This document shows positions 16,119 to 26,259 of a stretch of 64,000 bases of DNA, piece by piece. The translations under genes and the position numbers were made by a program. A model generated the notes under the pieces. That model had not been told where the DNA came from. It saw only the letters and a list, made by a program, of their open reading frames with translations, and ran no database searches. Positions within the stretch are counted from its first letter, which is position 1. Each line of letters opens with the position of its first letter. This DNA is from JAICWP01 sp035278025 (GTDB lineage: Bacteria; Acidobacteriota; Terriglobia; Terriglobales; Acidobacteriaceae): the NCBI GenBank assembly GCA_035278025.1, contig DATEJK010000193.1, positions 14,478 to 78,477 of the forward strand, given 5' to 3'.

Positions 16119-18230
16119 ATGAAAAAGTGTATAGCTGTTTCTGTCGTGTTTCTGCTGGTAGCTGCCGCTGCGGCCCAGCAGGAGAGCGCCCCTTCATCGC
16201 AAACGCCGGCTGCTCCAGCGGTCCGCGAAAGCACCCCGGGCGGCGCTCCGGCCAGCACGACCCCTTCTAAGCAGGACCGTGCTGCTGCTTACTACCACTA
16301 CACCATGGCTCATATTTACGAGGAACTGGTTCAGAGTTACGGGCGCAGCGACCTGGCGAACAAGGCAATTGACGAATACCGCGCAGCCATCAGCGCCGAT
16401 CCCAGTTCGGAGTACCTCAACAACGGTCTGGCGGAGCTGTACTGGAAAACCGGCCGCATACGGGATGCCGTCCTGGAGGCCCAGGATCTGCTCAAACGCG
16501 ATCCCAATAACTTGGCGGCGCACAAGCTGCTAGGGCGTATTTACCTGCGTTCCCTTGGCGACATGCAATCCGGGACCCAATCGCAGAACGTTCTTAAGTT
16601 GGCCATTGAGCAGTACCAAGAAATTGTCAAGCTCGAACCCAACACAGTAGAGGACCACTTGTTGCTCGGTCGCCTTTACCGCCTGAACAACGACATGGTA
16701 AAGGCAGAGAGTGAGTTCAAGACCGCCATCAAGCTGCAGCCGGATTCGGAAGAGGCCCTTACCACCCTGGCTTACCTGTACAACGACGAAGGTGATGCCA
16801 ACCGCGCTATCCAGACCCTGAGCTCGATCCCGGAGAGCGATCGCTCGGCCAAGCTTTATTCGGCTTTGGGCTACACCTACGAAGAGCAGAAAGACTACAA
16901 GAACGCGATCGCCGCGTACCGCAAAGCCGTTGCGCTCGATCATGACAACCTTGACGCCATGCGCGGGCTGGCTCAGAACCTGCTCAATGATGGCCAGCTC
17001 GATGCCGCTCTCTCGGAATACAAGACTATCGCCGACGCCAACCCGGAAGACCCGCAGACTTACCTGAACATGTCTGACATCTACCGCCGCAAGGGTCAGT
17101 TTAATGAGGCGCTGGACAGCCTGCAGAAGGCTTCCTCCATGGTGCAGGATTCAGTGGAAGTACCCTACCGCACGGCGGTGATTTACGAGATTCAGGGCCG
17201 CTATGCCGATGCAGCACAGGTGTTACAGGACCTGCTCAAGAAAACCGAAAAGCCGGACGGGAACTACAGCAGCGGAGAGCGCAACAACCGCGCCATCTTC
17301 GTGGAACGTCTGGGGAGCGTTTACCGCGACCAGAACAATGTTCCCTTAGCGGTTGAGACCTTCCGCAAGATGCTTCCCCTGGGGGATGACAACGCTAAGC
17401 GGGCATACCAGGAGATGATTGACACCTACCGCGACGCCAAGCAGTGGCAGCAGGCGACAGCGGTGGCTAAGGAAGCTTCCATACGCTTGCCGCAGGACCG
17501 GGATCTCAGGTTGGTGCTCGATTCCCAACTGGCCGACCAGGGACAGCCCGACAAGGCGCTGGCCGATGTACGCTCCATGCTCAAGGGCACGCCCGCCGAT
17601 CGCGAAATCTACATTGCGCTCGCCCAGATGTACAGCCGGCTGAAGCGCTGGCCTGATGCCGAAGAGGCGATCGCAAAGGCTAGCCAGCTTTCCAAGAAGG
17701 CGGACGATAAGGAATACGCGCTTTTCCTGCACGGCTCCATTTATGAGCGGCAGAAGAAATACGATCAAGCGGAACAACTTTTCCGTCAGGTGCTAGCTAT
17801 CGATTCCCAGAATGCCATGACCCTGAATTACCTGGGCTATATGATGGCGGACCATGGGACTCACTTGGAAGAAGCGCTGGGTTATATCAAGCGTGCCGTG
17901 CAGCTTGATCCCGCCAACGGCGCTTACCTGGACTCGCTAGGCTGGGCCTACTTCAAGTTGGGCAATTACGACATGGCAGAAGAGCAGCTTCGTAAGGCCT
18001 CCGAGCACATGGCCAGCGATCCCACCGTGCAGGAACATCTGGGCGATCTGTACCAGAGAACCGGGCACCTGAAACAGGCTGCCGCCCACTGGGAACGGGC
18101 CCTCGAGGAATGGGCCAAGACGGTGCCCGCCGAAGTGGATCAGGATAGCGTGGCCAAGACGCAAAAGAAGTTGGATGCGGCCAAGGTCAAGCTGGCGCGC
18201 GAAAGCTCTATGGGACAGCAGCAGAAATAA
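16119..18230 (+). CDS. Large secreted TPR-repeat protein
   Basis: 703 residues with a clear signal peptide (MKKCIAVSVVFLLVAAAAAQ) and a Pro/Ala-rich linker to about residue 50. From 55 to 680 the protein is a near-continuous TPR array of roughly 15 units; typical ones are AIEQYQEIVKLEPNTVEDHL and LYSALGYTYEEQKDYKNAIA. The last units (NYLGYMMADHGTHLEEAL, LDSLGWAYFKLGNYDMAEEQ) resemble outer-membrane or periplasmic TPR proteins linked to polysaccharide export or protein assembly. The role here is unknown. A strong terminator follows at 18253-18280, so transcription ends after this single gene. Confidence 0.85.
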   Translation: MKKCIAVSVVFLLVAAAAAQQESAPSSQTPAAPAVRESTPGGAPASTTPSKQDRAAAYYHYTMAHIYEELVQSYGRSDLANKAIDEYRAAISADPSSEYLNNGLAELYWKTGRIRDAVLEAQDLLKRDPNNLAAHKLLGRIYLRSLGDMQSGTQSQNVLKLAIEQYQEIVKLEPNTVEDHLLLGRLYRLNNDMVKAESEFKTAIKLQPDSEEALTTLAYLYNDEGDANRAIQTLSSIPESDRSAKLYSALGYTYEEQKDYKNAIAAYRKAVALDHDNLDAMRGLAQNLLNDGQLDAALSEYKTIADANPEDPQTYLNMSDIYRRKGQFNEALDSLQKASSMVQDSVEVPYRTAVIYEIQGRYADAAQVLQDLLKKTEKPDGNYSSGERNNRAIFVERLGSVYRDQNNVPLAVETFRKMLPLGDDNAKRAYQEMIDTYRDAKQWQQATAVAKEASIRLPQDRDLRLVLDSQLADQGQPDKALADVRSMLKGTPADREIYIALAQMYSRLKRWPDAEEAIAKASQLSKKADDKEYALFLHGSIYERQKKYDQAEQLFRQVLAIDSQNAMTLNYLGYMMADHGTHLEEALGYIKRAVQLDPANGAYLDSLGWAYFKLGNYDMAEEQLRKASEHMASDPTVQEHLGDLYQRTGHLKQAAAHWERALEEWAKTVPAEVDQDSVAKTQKKLDAAKVKLARESSMGQQQK

Positions 18231-18252
18231 TTATCTTTTGGGGTTTCCGTAT

Positions 18253-18280
18253 AAAAGGCCGCGCTGGCGCGGCCTTTTTT
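18253..18280 (+). terminator. Rho-independent terminator after the TPR gene
   Basis: A GC-rich hairpin (AAGGCCGCGC / GCGCGGCCTT with loop TG) ends in six T. It lies 23 bases beyond the stop codon at 18230. The A-run on the other side would also allow some termination on the minus strand. Confidence 0.92.
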
Positions 18281-18445
18281 GTTTGGTTTTCCGGTTTTGC
18301 TGCCCAGAATGTTTAAGCTGAGCACACCACAATCCTCAGCATTGCAGGTATGACGCGCGAACAAGCGTAGCCACGCCAGCTGCCTTTCCTTCGTCAATCA
18401 TCAATCTTCAATCTCCCGTTGCGTTCTTTGTGGTGAAATGGTTCT

Positions 18446-19558
18446 ATGCTGGCTGACTACGCGGTGCGGGCGGAGGATTCGCGCGGAAGGCGCCTTCCGG
18501 AGCCGCCGCATCCCTATCGCAATCCCTTCCAGCGCGACCGTGACCGGGTCATCCACTCCCGCGCCTTTCGCCGCTTGGAGGCCAAGACGCAGGTATTCAC
18601 GCGCCGTTTTTCCGATCACTTCCGCAACCGTCTGACGCACACGATTGAGGTAGGGCAGATTTCGCGCACGATCGCGGCCCAACTGGGGCTCAATGTAGAC
18701 CTGGTGGAGGCGCTGGCTCTGGTGCACGACATCGGCCACCCCCCCTTCGGTCACGCCGGCGAGAAGGCGCTCGACGCCGCCATGCGCGCCCAAGGCGACT
18801 TCTTCGACCATAACCTGCACGCCCTGCGCATTGTGGAGGATTTCGAGCAGCGGTACGCCGCCTTCCGCGGCCTCAACCTGACCTTCGAGGTGCGTGAAGG
18901 CATCATCAAGCACTCGCGCGATTACAATCCGGCGGAATATCCGCAGCTCGCCGAGTACCTGCTGGATCAGCGACCCCCACTGGAAGCCCAACTCATTGAC
19001 CTGACCGACGAGATCGCCTACGACACCGCCGACCTTGATGATGGCTACGAGGCGCACATCCTTTCCCTGGAGCAGATTCGCGCCGGCGTGCCGGTATTCG
19101 AGTTCTTTTATCGCGACGCCGAGCGCGCCTATCCCGAGGCCCCCGACAAACTAAAGTTCAATGAAGCGCTAAAGGGCATGCTCAACCGCCTGGTGACCGA
19201 CCTGATCACCAACACCGGCCGTCGCCTGCACAATGCCGGCATTTCTACTTTGGAAGCCGTACGCACTCATGCCCAGCGTCTGGCGGCGTTCAGCCCGCAA
19301 GTGGACGGCGAGCGGCGCCGGGCAAAAGAGTTCCTTTATCAAAACCTTTACTACAGCCCTGAGCTGGAGCCGGAGAAAGCAGACGCCGAGCGAGTGGTCG
19401 GCGAGCTTTTCGATTATTGGATGCGGAACCCTTCGGCGCTTCCCGCCAATTACCGCGAGAAGGCCAGTTCCGAGCCCTTGCAGCGCGTGGTCTGCGACTA
19501 CATCGCCGGCATGACCGATCCCTACATCCTGCAGCAACATGAAAAATTCTGCCGCTAA
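18446..19558 (+). CDS. dGTPase-like HD-domain phosphohydrolase
   Basis: 370 residues. This is the deoxyguanosinetriphosphate triphosphohydrolase-like family, which splits dNTPs into deoxynucleoside and triphosphate. The DRDRVIHSRAFRRLEAKTQVF block, the first metal His in NRLTHTIEV, the HDIGHPPFGHAGE motif and the DEIAYDTADLDDG Asp are present, so the metal site looks complete. The C-terminal half matches the family's regulatory helices. The kinase gene follows directly; an in-frame kinase ATG at 19539 would overlap this gene by 20 bases. Confidence 0.92.
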   Translation: MLADYAVRAEDSRGRRLPEPPHPYRNPFQRDRDRVIHSRAFRRLEAKTQVFTRRFSDHFRNRLTHTIEVGQISRTIAAQLGLNVDLVEALALVHDIGHPPFGHAGEKALDAAMRAQGDFFDHNLHALRIVEDFEQRYAAFRGLNLTFEVREGIIKHSRDYNPAEYPQLAEYLLDQRPPLEAQLIDLTDEIAYDTADLDDGYEAHILSLEQIRAGVPVFEFFYRDAERAYPEAPDKLKFNEALKGMLNRLVTDLITNTGRRLHNAGISTLEAVRTHAQRLAAFSPQVDGERRRAKEFLYQNLYYSPELEPEKADAERVVGELFDYWMRNPSALPANYREKASSEPLQRVVCDYIAGMTDPYILQQHEKFCR

Positions 19559-19625
19559 GCTCGCCGTTGCAACTCAGTTCTCCCAAAATGGGCTTGCATT
19601 GACGGGGTGCAGCAGCCGCCTTAGG

Positions 19626-22600
19626 ATGGCCGTTGAGGCGGCTGAGGTGCTCGGCGAGACGGTTTCTCACTACCGCATTCTGGAAAAGCTCGGCGGCGGC
19701 GGCATGGGCGTGGTTTACAAAGCCGAGGACAAGCTTCTCGGACGCATGGTCGCCCTCAAGTTCCTGCCTGAGGAACTGGCCCGCGACCCGCAAGCGCTGG
19801 AGCGTTTTCAGCGGGAAGCGCGCGCCGCCTCGGCGCTCGACCATCCCAATATCTGTACCATTTACGAAATCGGCGAACACGACGGCCAGCCCTTCATCGC
19901 CATGCAGTACTTGCAGGGCTGTACCCTTGGCCACCTGGTTTTAGGACGGCCTATGAAGACGGCAGCCTTGGTGGAATTGGGCATTCAGATCGCGGATGCT
20001 TTGGAGGCGGCCCACACCCAATGCATCATTCATCGCGATATTAAGCCGGCGAATATTTTTGTTACCGACCGCGGCCAGGCAAAAATTCTCGATTTTGGCC
20101 TGGCCAAACTGGCGGTTCCCCGGCGGACGGTGGCCGAGGCTGTTGCCGCCGCCACGGTGGGCACCACGGATGAAATGCTGACCAGTCCCGGCACTGCCGT
20201 CGGAACCGTGGCTTACATGTCGCCCGAGCAGGCTCGGGGTGAAGAACTGGACGCGCGCACCGACCTGTTCTCCTTCGGCGCCGTGCTTTACGAAATGGCC
20301 ACCGGCACCTTGCCCTTCCGGGGTCACACCTCGGCCGTGATTTTTGATGCCATTCTCAATCGCACCCCCACAGATCCGCTGCGCCTGAACCCCGATGTGC
20401 CGCCGCAACTCGATGAAATCATCACCAAGGCCCTGGAGAAGGACCGCCGCCTGCGCTACCAGACCGCTTCCGACCTGCGCGCCGACCTCGCCCGCTTGAA
20501 ACGCGACACGGAATCGGGACACGGTCTGCAGACCGGCGCAGCCTCGCAGGACGCCTCGACTGGCGAGCCGGTTCCGGCGGATACTCCAGGGCCGGGTCCC
20601 GCCTCCTCAGGCTTACCTGCTATCAGGGGCAAAGTTCCTGCCATGGCTCGGGGCAAATGGCTGATAGTTGCCCTGGCTGCCATCGCATTGGCGGTCTTTG
20701 CCGCAGACAGCTTGTGGATGGCGCGGCGCCGGGCGGCGCTCGAGCCGGCCGCCAGCCCCCATAAGCTCCTGGCCGTCCTCTACTTCTCCAATCTTTCCCA
20801 GGATCCGGCACTCAACTGGCTGGACAGCGGCCTTACCGACATGTTGACCACCAATCTGGCGCAGGTGAAAGGACTGGAGGTGCTCTCCACCGACCGGGTG
20901 TTGGGGGCAGTAAGGCGGGTCAACTCGGGCAAGGGCCCGCTCGACCCTGCGCAGGCGCAGAGCGTGGCTCGCGATATGGGCGCCCAGGCTTACATCACCG
21001 GTGCCCTGCTCAAGATTGGGCCCACCCAGCTGCGTCTTGACTTGCGGGTGCAGGACACCAGCACCGGCCAGATTCTCTATTCCGACAAGCTCGAGGGCCG
21101 GGATCTGCAAAGCATCTTCGGCCTGGTGGACCGGCTCACCGATCGGATCGCGCGCAATTTTCTTCCCGCCGAAACCCTGCCGGCGAAAGCTCCGGCAATT
21201 GAACAGGCCGCCACCTCCAATGTGGAAGCCTACCGTCATTACCAGATGGGGGTTGATTATGGCCGCCGCTTTCTGGTGGCGGATGCCATCCGAGAGTTGA
21301 AGGAGGCAGTGCGCCTCGATCCTCAGTTCGCCCTGGCGTATATGTCGCTGGCCTCGCAGTACGAGTTTGAAGGAGACCTGCGCCAAGCCGATGCAATTCA
21401 GCAAAAACTCGACGGCATGCAGTCCCGCCTGCCGCGTTATGAGCAGATGGTGTACCAGTCGCGCAAAGCTCGGCAGGGCGGCGACTCCGACGCGCTTATC
21501 TCCTCCCTGCAAAAACTGATAGCCGAGTTCCCGCACGACAGTGAGAACCGCGGTTTGCTCGCGCAAACGCTGACCGGAGCTGGCCGGGCTCAGGACTCGT
21601 TGCGGGTCTTGCGCGAGGGGTTGCAACTCGACCCAAAGGCCGAGACTCTCCTGAACGTGGAAAGCTACACCTTGGCGATTTCCGAAGATTTAGCGGGAGC
21701 GCTGCAGGACAACGACCGCTACGCCGCGCTGCGGCCCACCGATCCTAACCCGCTGGACAGCCGAGGCGACATATTGTTTATCGCCGGGCGTCATGACGAG
21801 GCGGTCGCCGCTTACCGCAAGGTGCTGGAAATAAGGCCCGATTTCTCGGACTATGTGGATTACCTCAAGCTGGCCATCGTCTATGCTGACCAGAAGAAGT
21901 TTGACATGGCCAATGCCGCACTGGGCAGCTTTGCAGAACACGCCTCACCTCTTCACAAGCTTTACCTACCTGCGATTGGAGCTCAACTGCAGTTGGCGCA
22001 CGGGGAGTTCGAGGAGGCGTTGGGGAATTATGGCATGTCCATTAAGCAGTTGGCGCGTTCGGGGGAGAAGCGCAGCGCTGGAACCCTGCTATTGAACTAC
22101 GCATCCCTGGCAGTCATGCTCGACAAAGCGCCCAGCGCACTTGTTTTTGCCCGGCAACAGGCCCTCGATGGCGAGGAAGCCGCGAGTGTCGCCTTTTTGC
22201 AGGCTGTCACCGGCAACACGGCCGGGGAGGAAAGCGCCCTGCGCCAATATGCCGCAACTCACCCCTGGGAGAGCGCGCGCAGCCTGGAGTTCCGCCATGC
22301 CCTGATCGCCGCCTCGGTGGCAGACCTGCGCGGGCATGGCCAGACGGCGGTGAGTAGCCTGGCCGGATTCCCCGACTACCTCAATTCCGGCGTGCTTTAT
22401 ACCCGAGGGACGGCGCATCTGTTGACCGGCGATTACGCCGCTGCCGAGCACGAATTTCGCCTCGCGATTGTGGAGGAACGCAACCTCGCCAACTATGGCT
22501 TGGTTCTGCAACGCCTGCCGGCATTCACCATTCTGGCTCATCGTTCTCTGGGCGAGCTTTACCAGCGCACCGGCAAACAGGAGTTGGCCATCAACGAATA

Positions 22601-22703
22601 CCAGGATTTCCTCTCCTACTTTGAAAATTCCCGCACCCGCCTGCCCGCGGTAGCGGAAACCCGCCAAAGGCTCCAGCACCTGATGCGGCAAGGCACTACC
22701 TGA
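19626..22703 (+). CDS. Membrane Ser/Thr protein kinase with TolB-like and TPR regions
   Basis: 1025 residues. A complete Hanks-type kinase domain comes first (about 13-285): GGGGMGVVYKAED P-loop, VALKF lysine, HRDIKPANIF catalytic loop, DFGLAK metal site and GTVAYMSPEQ activation end. A low-complexity linker leads to one membrane helix (about 345-365, WLIVALAAIALAVFAAD). Outside the membrane lie a TolB/FlgO-like N-terminal-type domain (about 380-515, LLAVLYFSNLSQDPALNWLD) and TPR units to the end. It is probably a receptor kinase. The start is uncertain: an ATG at 19539 adds 29 unconserved residues and overlaps the dGTPase gene; the 19626 start fits related kinases (LGETVSHYRIL close to the N-terminus). 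Confidence 0.88.
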   Translation: MAVEAAEVLGETVSHYRILEKLGGGGMGVVYKAEDKLLGRMVALKFLPEELARDPQALERFQREARAASALDHPNICTIYEIGEHDGQPFIAMQYLQGCTLGHLVLGRPMKTAALVELGIQIADALEAAHTQCIIHRDIKPANIFVTDRGQAKILDFGLAKLAVPRRTVAEAVAAATVGTTDEMLTSPGTAVGTVAYMSPEQARGEELDARTDLFSFGAVLYEMATGTLPFRGHTSAVIFDAILNRTPTDPLRLNPDVPPQLDEIITKALEKDRRLRYQTASDLRADLARLKRDTESGHGLQTGAASQDASTGEPVPADTPGPGPASSGLPAIRGKVPAMARGKWLIVALAAIALAVFAADSLWMARRRAALEPAASPHKLLAVLYFSNLSQDPALNWLDSGLTDMLTTNLAQVKGLEVLSTDRVLGAVRRVNSGKGPLDPAQAQSVARDMGAQAYITGALLKIGPTQLRLDLRVQDTSTGQILYSDKLEGRDLQSIFGLVDRLTDRIARNFLPAETLPAKAPAIEQAATSNVEAYRHYQMGVDYGRRFLVADAIRELKEAVRLDPQFALAYMSLASQYEFEGDLRQADAIQQKLDGMQSRLPRYEQMVYQSRKARQGGDSDALISSLQKLIAEFPHDSENRGLLAQTLTGAGRAQDSLRVLREGLQLDPKAETLLNVESYTLAISEDLAGALQDNDRYAALRPTDPNPLDSRGDILFIAGRHDEAVAAYRKVLEIRPDFSDYVDYLKLAIVYADQKKFDMANAALGSFAEHASPLHKLYLPAIGAQLQLAHGEFEEALGNYGMSIKQLARSGEKRSAGTLLLNYASLAVMLDKAPSALVFARQQALDGEEAASVAFLQAVTGNTAGEESALRQYAATHPWESARSLEFRHALIAASVADLRGHGQTAVSSLAGFPDYLNSGVLYTRGTAHLLTGDYAAAEHEFRLAIVEERNLANYGLVLQRLPAFTILAHRSLGELYQRTGKQELAINEYQDFLSYFENSRTRLPAVAETRQRLQHLMRQGTT

Positions 22704-22895
22704 CTGGCTCCGCAGCGGGATTGATGAGTTGCAAGTACGCGGCCGGGAGATCTACTGACTGTGCCGTAGAAGCAGAGCGAATCCACTTTTTCCAATGCGC
22801 CCCTGGAGTAAGGGTTACGCCTCCGCTGCACATTGCGCGGCATGATTACGGTGCTGCGCCCTGCGGCCAAATACCCGGCTCCCCAAGTAACAGAA

Positions 22896-23570
22896 TCACG
22901 GCGATGTTGCTCCTGCTGTCCCAAAATACTTGTCCAAGGGGATTTCGAAGAACATCAGGTCGCTGCCCTGGCTGTTATGTAGCCTGGTAAACAGGATATG
23001 GCTGCCGCGCAGGCTGGCCAGTCCCTGCACATCGAAGAACAGGAACCCGGAGCGCGTGCTGTGCGGCTCTACCGCCTTGGCGGCGAATTGCGCGCTCTGG
23101 ATTTCGTCCATGGTCTTGGGACTCACCGTGCCCTTGACCTTGCGGCGGGGAATGGGAAGAGGGATATTTGGCCGGTCGGTGGCTCGCGGGTTGGAGAGGC
23201 GGCGATAAATGTCATCCGAACTGGCGGGAGTGAGCTTGTCGCGTTCACCGGTGATGAACTGAATCTGCATGTCGGTGAGGGAGATGGGCTGGTCGCCATC
23301 GTTGGTAATAACCAGCAGCACCGGCAGCAGCCCATGGGAGCGGAAATCTACCGGAAAAATCTTCTGCTTTTCCGCTGTGTCGTAGGGCTCAACCGCAATG
23401 TTCACCTGCTCATTGGCGTGCTCTTCGTGCGCGGCATAGGTCTGGGCCGGCTTGATCGCGGGCGCTTTGTAGTCCTTGGAGGCAAGCGCGGAACCGGAAA
23501 ATAACAGCAGAACCAGGGCGGGTAAGAAGAGACGAGCGGAAACCGGCGCTTTCATGTTCTGATTATCCAT
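22896..23570 (-). CDS. Secreted protein of unknown function
   Basis: About 224 residues from ATG 23570 (MDNQNMKAPVSARLF); Met at 23555 is an alternative. A signal peptide ends near SGSALA-SKD. The mature part has an immunoglobulin-like feel: PVLLVITNDGDQPISLTDMQIQFI looks like a beta-sandwich exposing a loop, then a Pro-rich PNIPLPIPRRK segment and SGFLFFDVQGLASLRGSHIL. I do not recognise a named family. It is convergent with the kinase gene and divergent from the PLP enzyme at 23676, whose promoter it may share. Confidence 0.7.
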   Translation of the reverse strand: MDNQNMKAPVSARLFLPALVLLLFSGSALASKDYKAPAIKPAQTYAAHEEHANEQVNIAVEPYDTAEKQKIFPVDFRSHGLLPVLLVITNDGDQPISLTDMQIQFITGERDKLTPASSDDIYRRLSNPRATDRPNIPLPIPRRKVKGTVSPKTMDEIQSAQFAAKAVEPHSTRSGFLFFDVQGLASLRGSHILFTRLHNSQGSDLMFFEIPLDKYFGTAGATSP

Positions 23571-23675
23571 CGCAACCCGGGGCGGACACAATGCGGCTGA
23601 CTTCGAGAGGAAACTGCGCCGCTCGTTCTTCGGCGCTGCGGTTCAGATGCTCTACTGTGGGAAAGGAGAATGGGT

Positions 23676-24872
23676 ATGAAGCGAGGCGCGGGCAACACCA
23701 GAATTGCCACCAAGGCCGTATGGGCGGGAGAGGAACCGAGGTTGCCGCAGGGTGCAACCCAGGTGCCCATCGTGCAGAGCGTGGCGTTCGGCTACCAGGA
23801 TCTGGATGACTGGCAGCGGGTGGCGCTCGGGCAAAAGCAGGGCCACATCTACAGCCGCAACAGCAATCCCACCGTGGCGGCGCTGGAAGAAAAAGTGCGT
23901 GTTCTGGAAGGTGCCGAAGCGGCCACCAGCACGGCCAGCGGCATGGCGGCCATCAGCAATACCATCTTCAGCCTCGTGCGGCCGGGCGACCGCATCGTCA
24001 CGGTCAAAGACACTTACGGAGGCGCCAATCAACTCTTTCGCGAATTCCTGCCCAAGATCAATGTGGCCGCATGTCTTTGCAACACCACTGATTTTTCAGC
24101 CATTGAGGCGGAAATCGCCAAAGGCTGCAAACTCCTCTACCTGGAGACGCCTACCAATCCGACGCTCAAGGTGATTGACATTGAGCGCCTCGCGCACAAG
24201 GGGCACGAAGCCGGAGCAGTGGTGGTCACCGACAGTACATTTGCCACGCCCGTGAACCAGCATCCCCTGCAGCTTGGATCCGACCTGGTGCTTCACAGCG
24301 CATCGAAATACCTCGGTGGGCACGCTGATGCCCTGGGCGGAATTGTTTGTGGCAGCCAGGAACTGATTCGTTCCATTTTTCATTACCGTGAAATTACCGG
24401 CGCCGCACTCGACCCGTTCGCCGCGTATCTTTTGCTTCGGGGGTTGAAAACCTTGGCCCTGCGCGTAGAGCGCCAGAACTCCAGCGCCATGAAGATCGCG
24501 CGGTTTTTGGAAGCGCACGCGAGCGTAGAGCAGGTCTTTTATCCCGGCTTGACCAGCCATCCGCAACACGAGATTGCCAGGAAGCAGATGCCGGGAGGCT
24601 TTGGCGGAATGCTCAGCTTCGCTCTCCGCGGCGGCTATGAGCAGGTAAGGAAGTTCCTTCCGCTATTGAGGCTTGCCCATCGCGCGGCCAACCTGGGCGC
24701 GGTGGAAACCATTGTCGGCCCGCCGGCCACCACCAGCCATGTGGAGGTCAGCGCTGCCGACCGCGCAGCCATGGGCATTCCCGAAGCGCTGGTCCGCTAC
24801 TCGGTGGGCATCGAAGACGTGGATGACCTCATCGCCGATCTTGGCCAGGCTCTGGCTTCTGCGTCTGCCTGA
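23676..24872 (+). CDS. Cystathionine gamma-synthase family PLP enzyme
   Basis: 398 residues beginning MKRGAGNTRIATKAVWAGEE. The family catalyses gamma- or beta-replacement/elimination on homoserine esters, cystathionine or methionine. Seen here are YSRNSNPTVAALEEK, the Tyr of VKDTYGGANQLF, the Asp in VVVTDSTFATP and the PLP Lys in LHSASKYLGGHADALGG. The exact reaction (synthase, lyase or O-acetylhomoserine sulfhydrylase) cannot be set from sequence alone. ATG 23676 has AAGGAGA at good spacing; ATG 23670 lies too close to it. The waaA gene starts 46 bases downstream. Confidence 0.9.
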   Translation: MKRGAGNTRIATKAVWAGEEPRLPQGATQVPIVQSVAFGYQDLDDWQRVALGQKQGHIYSRNSNPTVAALEEKVRVLEGAEAATSTASGMAAISNTIFSLVRPGDRIVTVKDTYGGANQLFREFLPKINVAACLCNTTDFSAIEAEIAKGCKLLYLETPTNPTLKVIDIERLAHKGHEAGAVVVTDSTFATPVNQHPLQLGSDLVLHSASKYLGGHADALGGIVCGSQELIRSIFHYREITGAALDPFAAYLLLRGLKTLALRVERQNSSAMKIARFLEAHASVEQVFYPGLTSHPQHEIARKQMPGGFGGMLSFALRGGYEQVRKFLPLLRLAHRAANLGAVETIVGPPATTSHVEVSAADRAAMGIPEALVRYSVGIEDVDDLIADLGQALASASA

Positions 24873-24918
24873 TGTGGCCCACTCCTGATGATTCCTCTAC
24901 TACAATGGCCGAGACTGC

Positions 24919-26259
24919 ATGTATCTTCTCTACACCTTGGGCCTTGCGTTCTGGCTGCTGCTGGGAGCACCCGTATGGCTGGTACAGATGCTGCGCCATG
25001 GCAAGCATCGTGCCGGTCTGTGGGCGCGACTGGGAAAAGTACCGGAGCCGTTGCGCCGGCTCCGCGCACCGGTCTTCTGGGTGCATGCCGTTTCCGTGGG
25101 CGAGGTGCTTGCGGTCAGCGGTCTGGTCGCCCAACTGCGAGCCAGCCATCCGCAAGCGTGCGTGGTGATCTCCACCGTGACTGACACCGGCCAGAGACTG
25201 GCCCGACAGCGCTTTGGCGCAGAAAATGTTTTCTACTTTCCCCTGGATTTCGCTTTTGCTGTTCGCCCCTACCTGCGTGTCCTCCAGCCCACCCTGGTAG
25301 TCATTGCGGAAACTGAGTTCTGGCCCAATTTCCTGCGTCTGGCTCACAATGGCGGCGCTCGAATCGCGGTGGTGAACGCCCGCATTTCCGACCGTTCTTT
25401 CCCTGGTTACCGGAGGGTGCGGCGCTGGCTGGCGCGGGTGCTGCAGAATGTTGACCTGCTGCTGGCCCAGACCGAGCAGGACCGGCAGCGATTGCTGGCC
25501 ATCGGAGCACCCTCCCAGCGCGTCCGGGTGGCCGGTAACCTGAAATTTGACGTCCCCCCGCCTGCTCCGCCGCCGATTGTTGACCAGCTGCGTTCCGCTC
25601 TTGGCCTTGAGGAGGCCAGCCCGGTGATCGTTGCCGGCAGCACCATGGAGGGCGAAGAACCCCTGCTGCTACGCTCCTTCGAAACTGTGCTGGCGCGCCA
25701 CCCGCGGGCGGTACTGATCCTGGCGCCCCGCCATCCTGAGCGTTTCAACCACATGGCCAACATGATTGCAGACCTGGGGATTCGTTTCTGGCGGCGCTCC
25801 GAGTGGCAGCCCTCGCGCCCCATCGCCGGGCGCGTGTTCCTGCTGGACAGCATGGGAGAACTGGCCTCGCTCTATGCCTTGGCAACTGTGGCGTTCGTGG
25901 GCGGCAGCCTGGTCGAACGAGGGGGACACAATATCCTCGAGGCGGCGCGGTACGGCGTTCCCGTGCTGGTAGGTCCCCACACCGAAAATTTTCGTGACAT
26001 CGTGAACCTGTTCCGTGAGGCTGAAGCAGTTCGCGTGGTGGGCCCTGCCGAACTGCCTCTGGCACTCATGGAACTGACGGAAAATGACGCCCAGCGCATG
26101 CTCATGGGCCAGCGGGCGCTTGAAACTCTGCAAACTCACCGCGGCGCCACAGAACGTACCTTGCGGATCCTGAAAGAGCTGCTGGGCGAAGTAAGGCAGG
26201 GCGGCCAGGGAGACGCAGCAAGCTGCGTCTCCACCAATAATTCCGGTGATCAGTCGTGA
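24919..26259 (+). CDS. waaA: 3-deoxy-D-manno-octulosonic acid (Kdo) transferase
   Basis: 446 residues. WaaA adds Kdo from CMP-Kdo to the lipid A precursor at the inner membrane. An N-terminal membrane anchor (1-22) is followed by VFWVHAVSVGEVLAVSGLV containing the catalytic Glu, ETEFWPNFLRLA, the linker GNLKFD and a C-terminal nucleotide domain with VAGSTMEGEE, LAPRHPERF, FVGGSLVERGGHNILEAA. Each fits the GT30 family. The stop overlaps the lpxK start by four bases (GTGA), so the two are translationally coupled. Its presence shows that the organism has an LPS-type outer membrane. Confidence 0.94.
   Translation: MYLLYTLGLAFWLLLGAPVWLVQMLRHGKHRAGLWARLGKVPEPLRRLRAPVFWVHAVSVGEVLAVSGLVAQLRASHPQACVVISTVTDTGQRLARQRFGAENVFYFPLDFAFAVRPYLRVLQPTLVVIAETEFWPNFLRLAHNGGARIAVVNARISDRSFPGYRRVRRWLARVLQNVDLLLAQTEQDRQRLLAIGAPSQRVRVAGNLKFDVPPPAPPPIVDQLRSALGLEEASPVIVAGSTMEGEEPLLLRSFETVLARHPRAVLILAPRHPERFNHMANMIADLGIRFWRRSEWQPSRPIAGRVFLLDSMGELASLYALATVAFVGGSLVERGGHNILEAARYGVPVLVGPHTENFRDIVNLFREAEAVRVVGPAELPLALMELTENDAQRMLMGQRALETLQTHRGATERTLRILKELLGEVRQGGQGDAASCVSTNNSGDQS

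Noticed and set aside
20613..21626. A 337-residue antisense ORF over the first kinase gene
   Set aside because: Composition and lack of domains mark it as a shadow frame.
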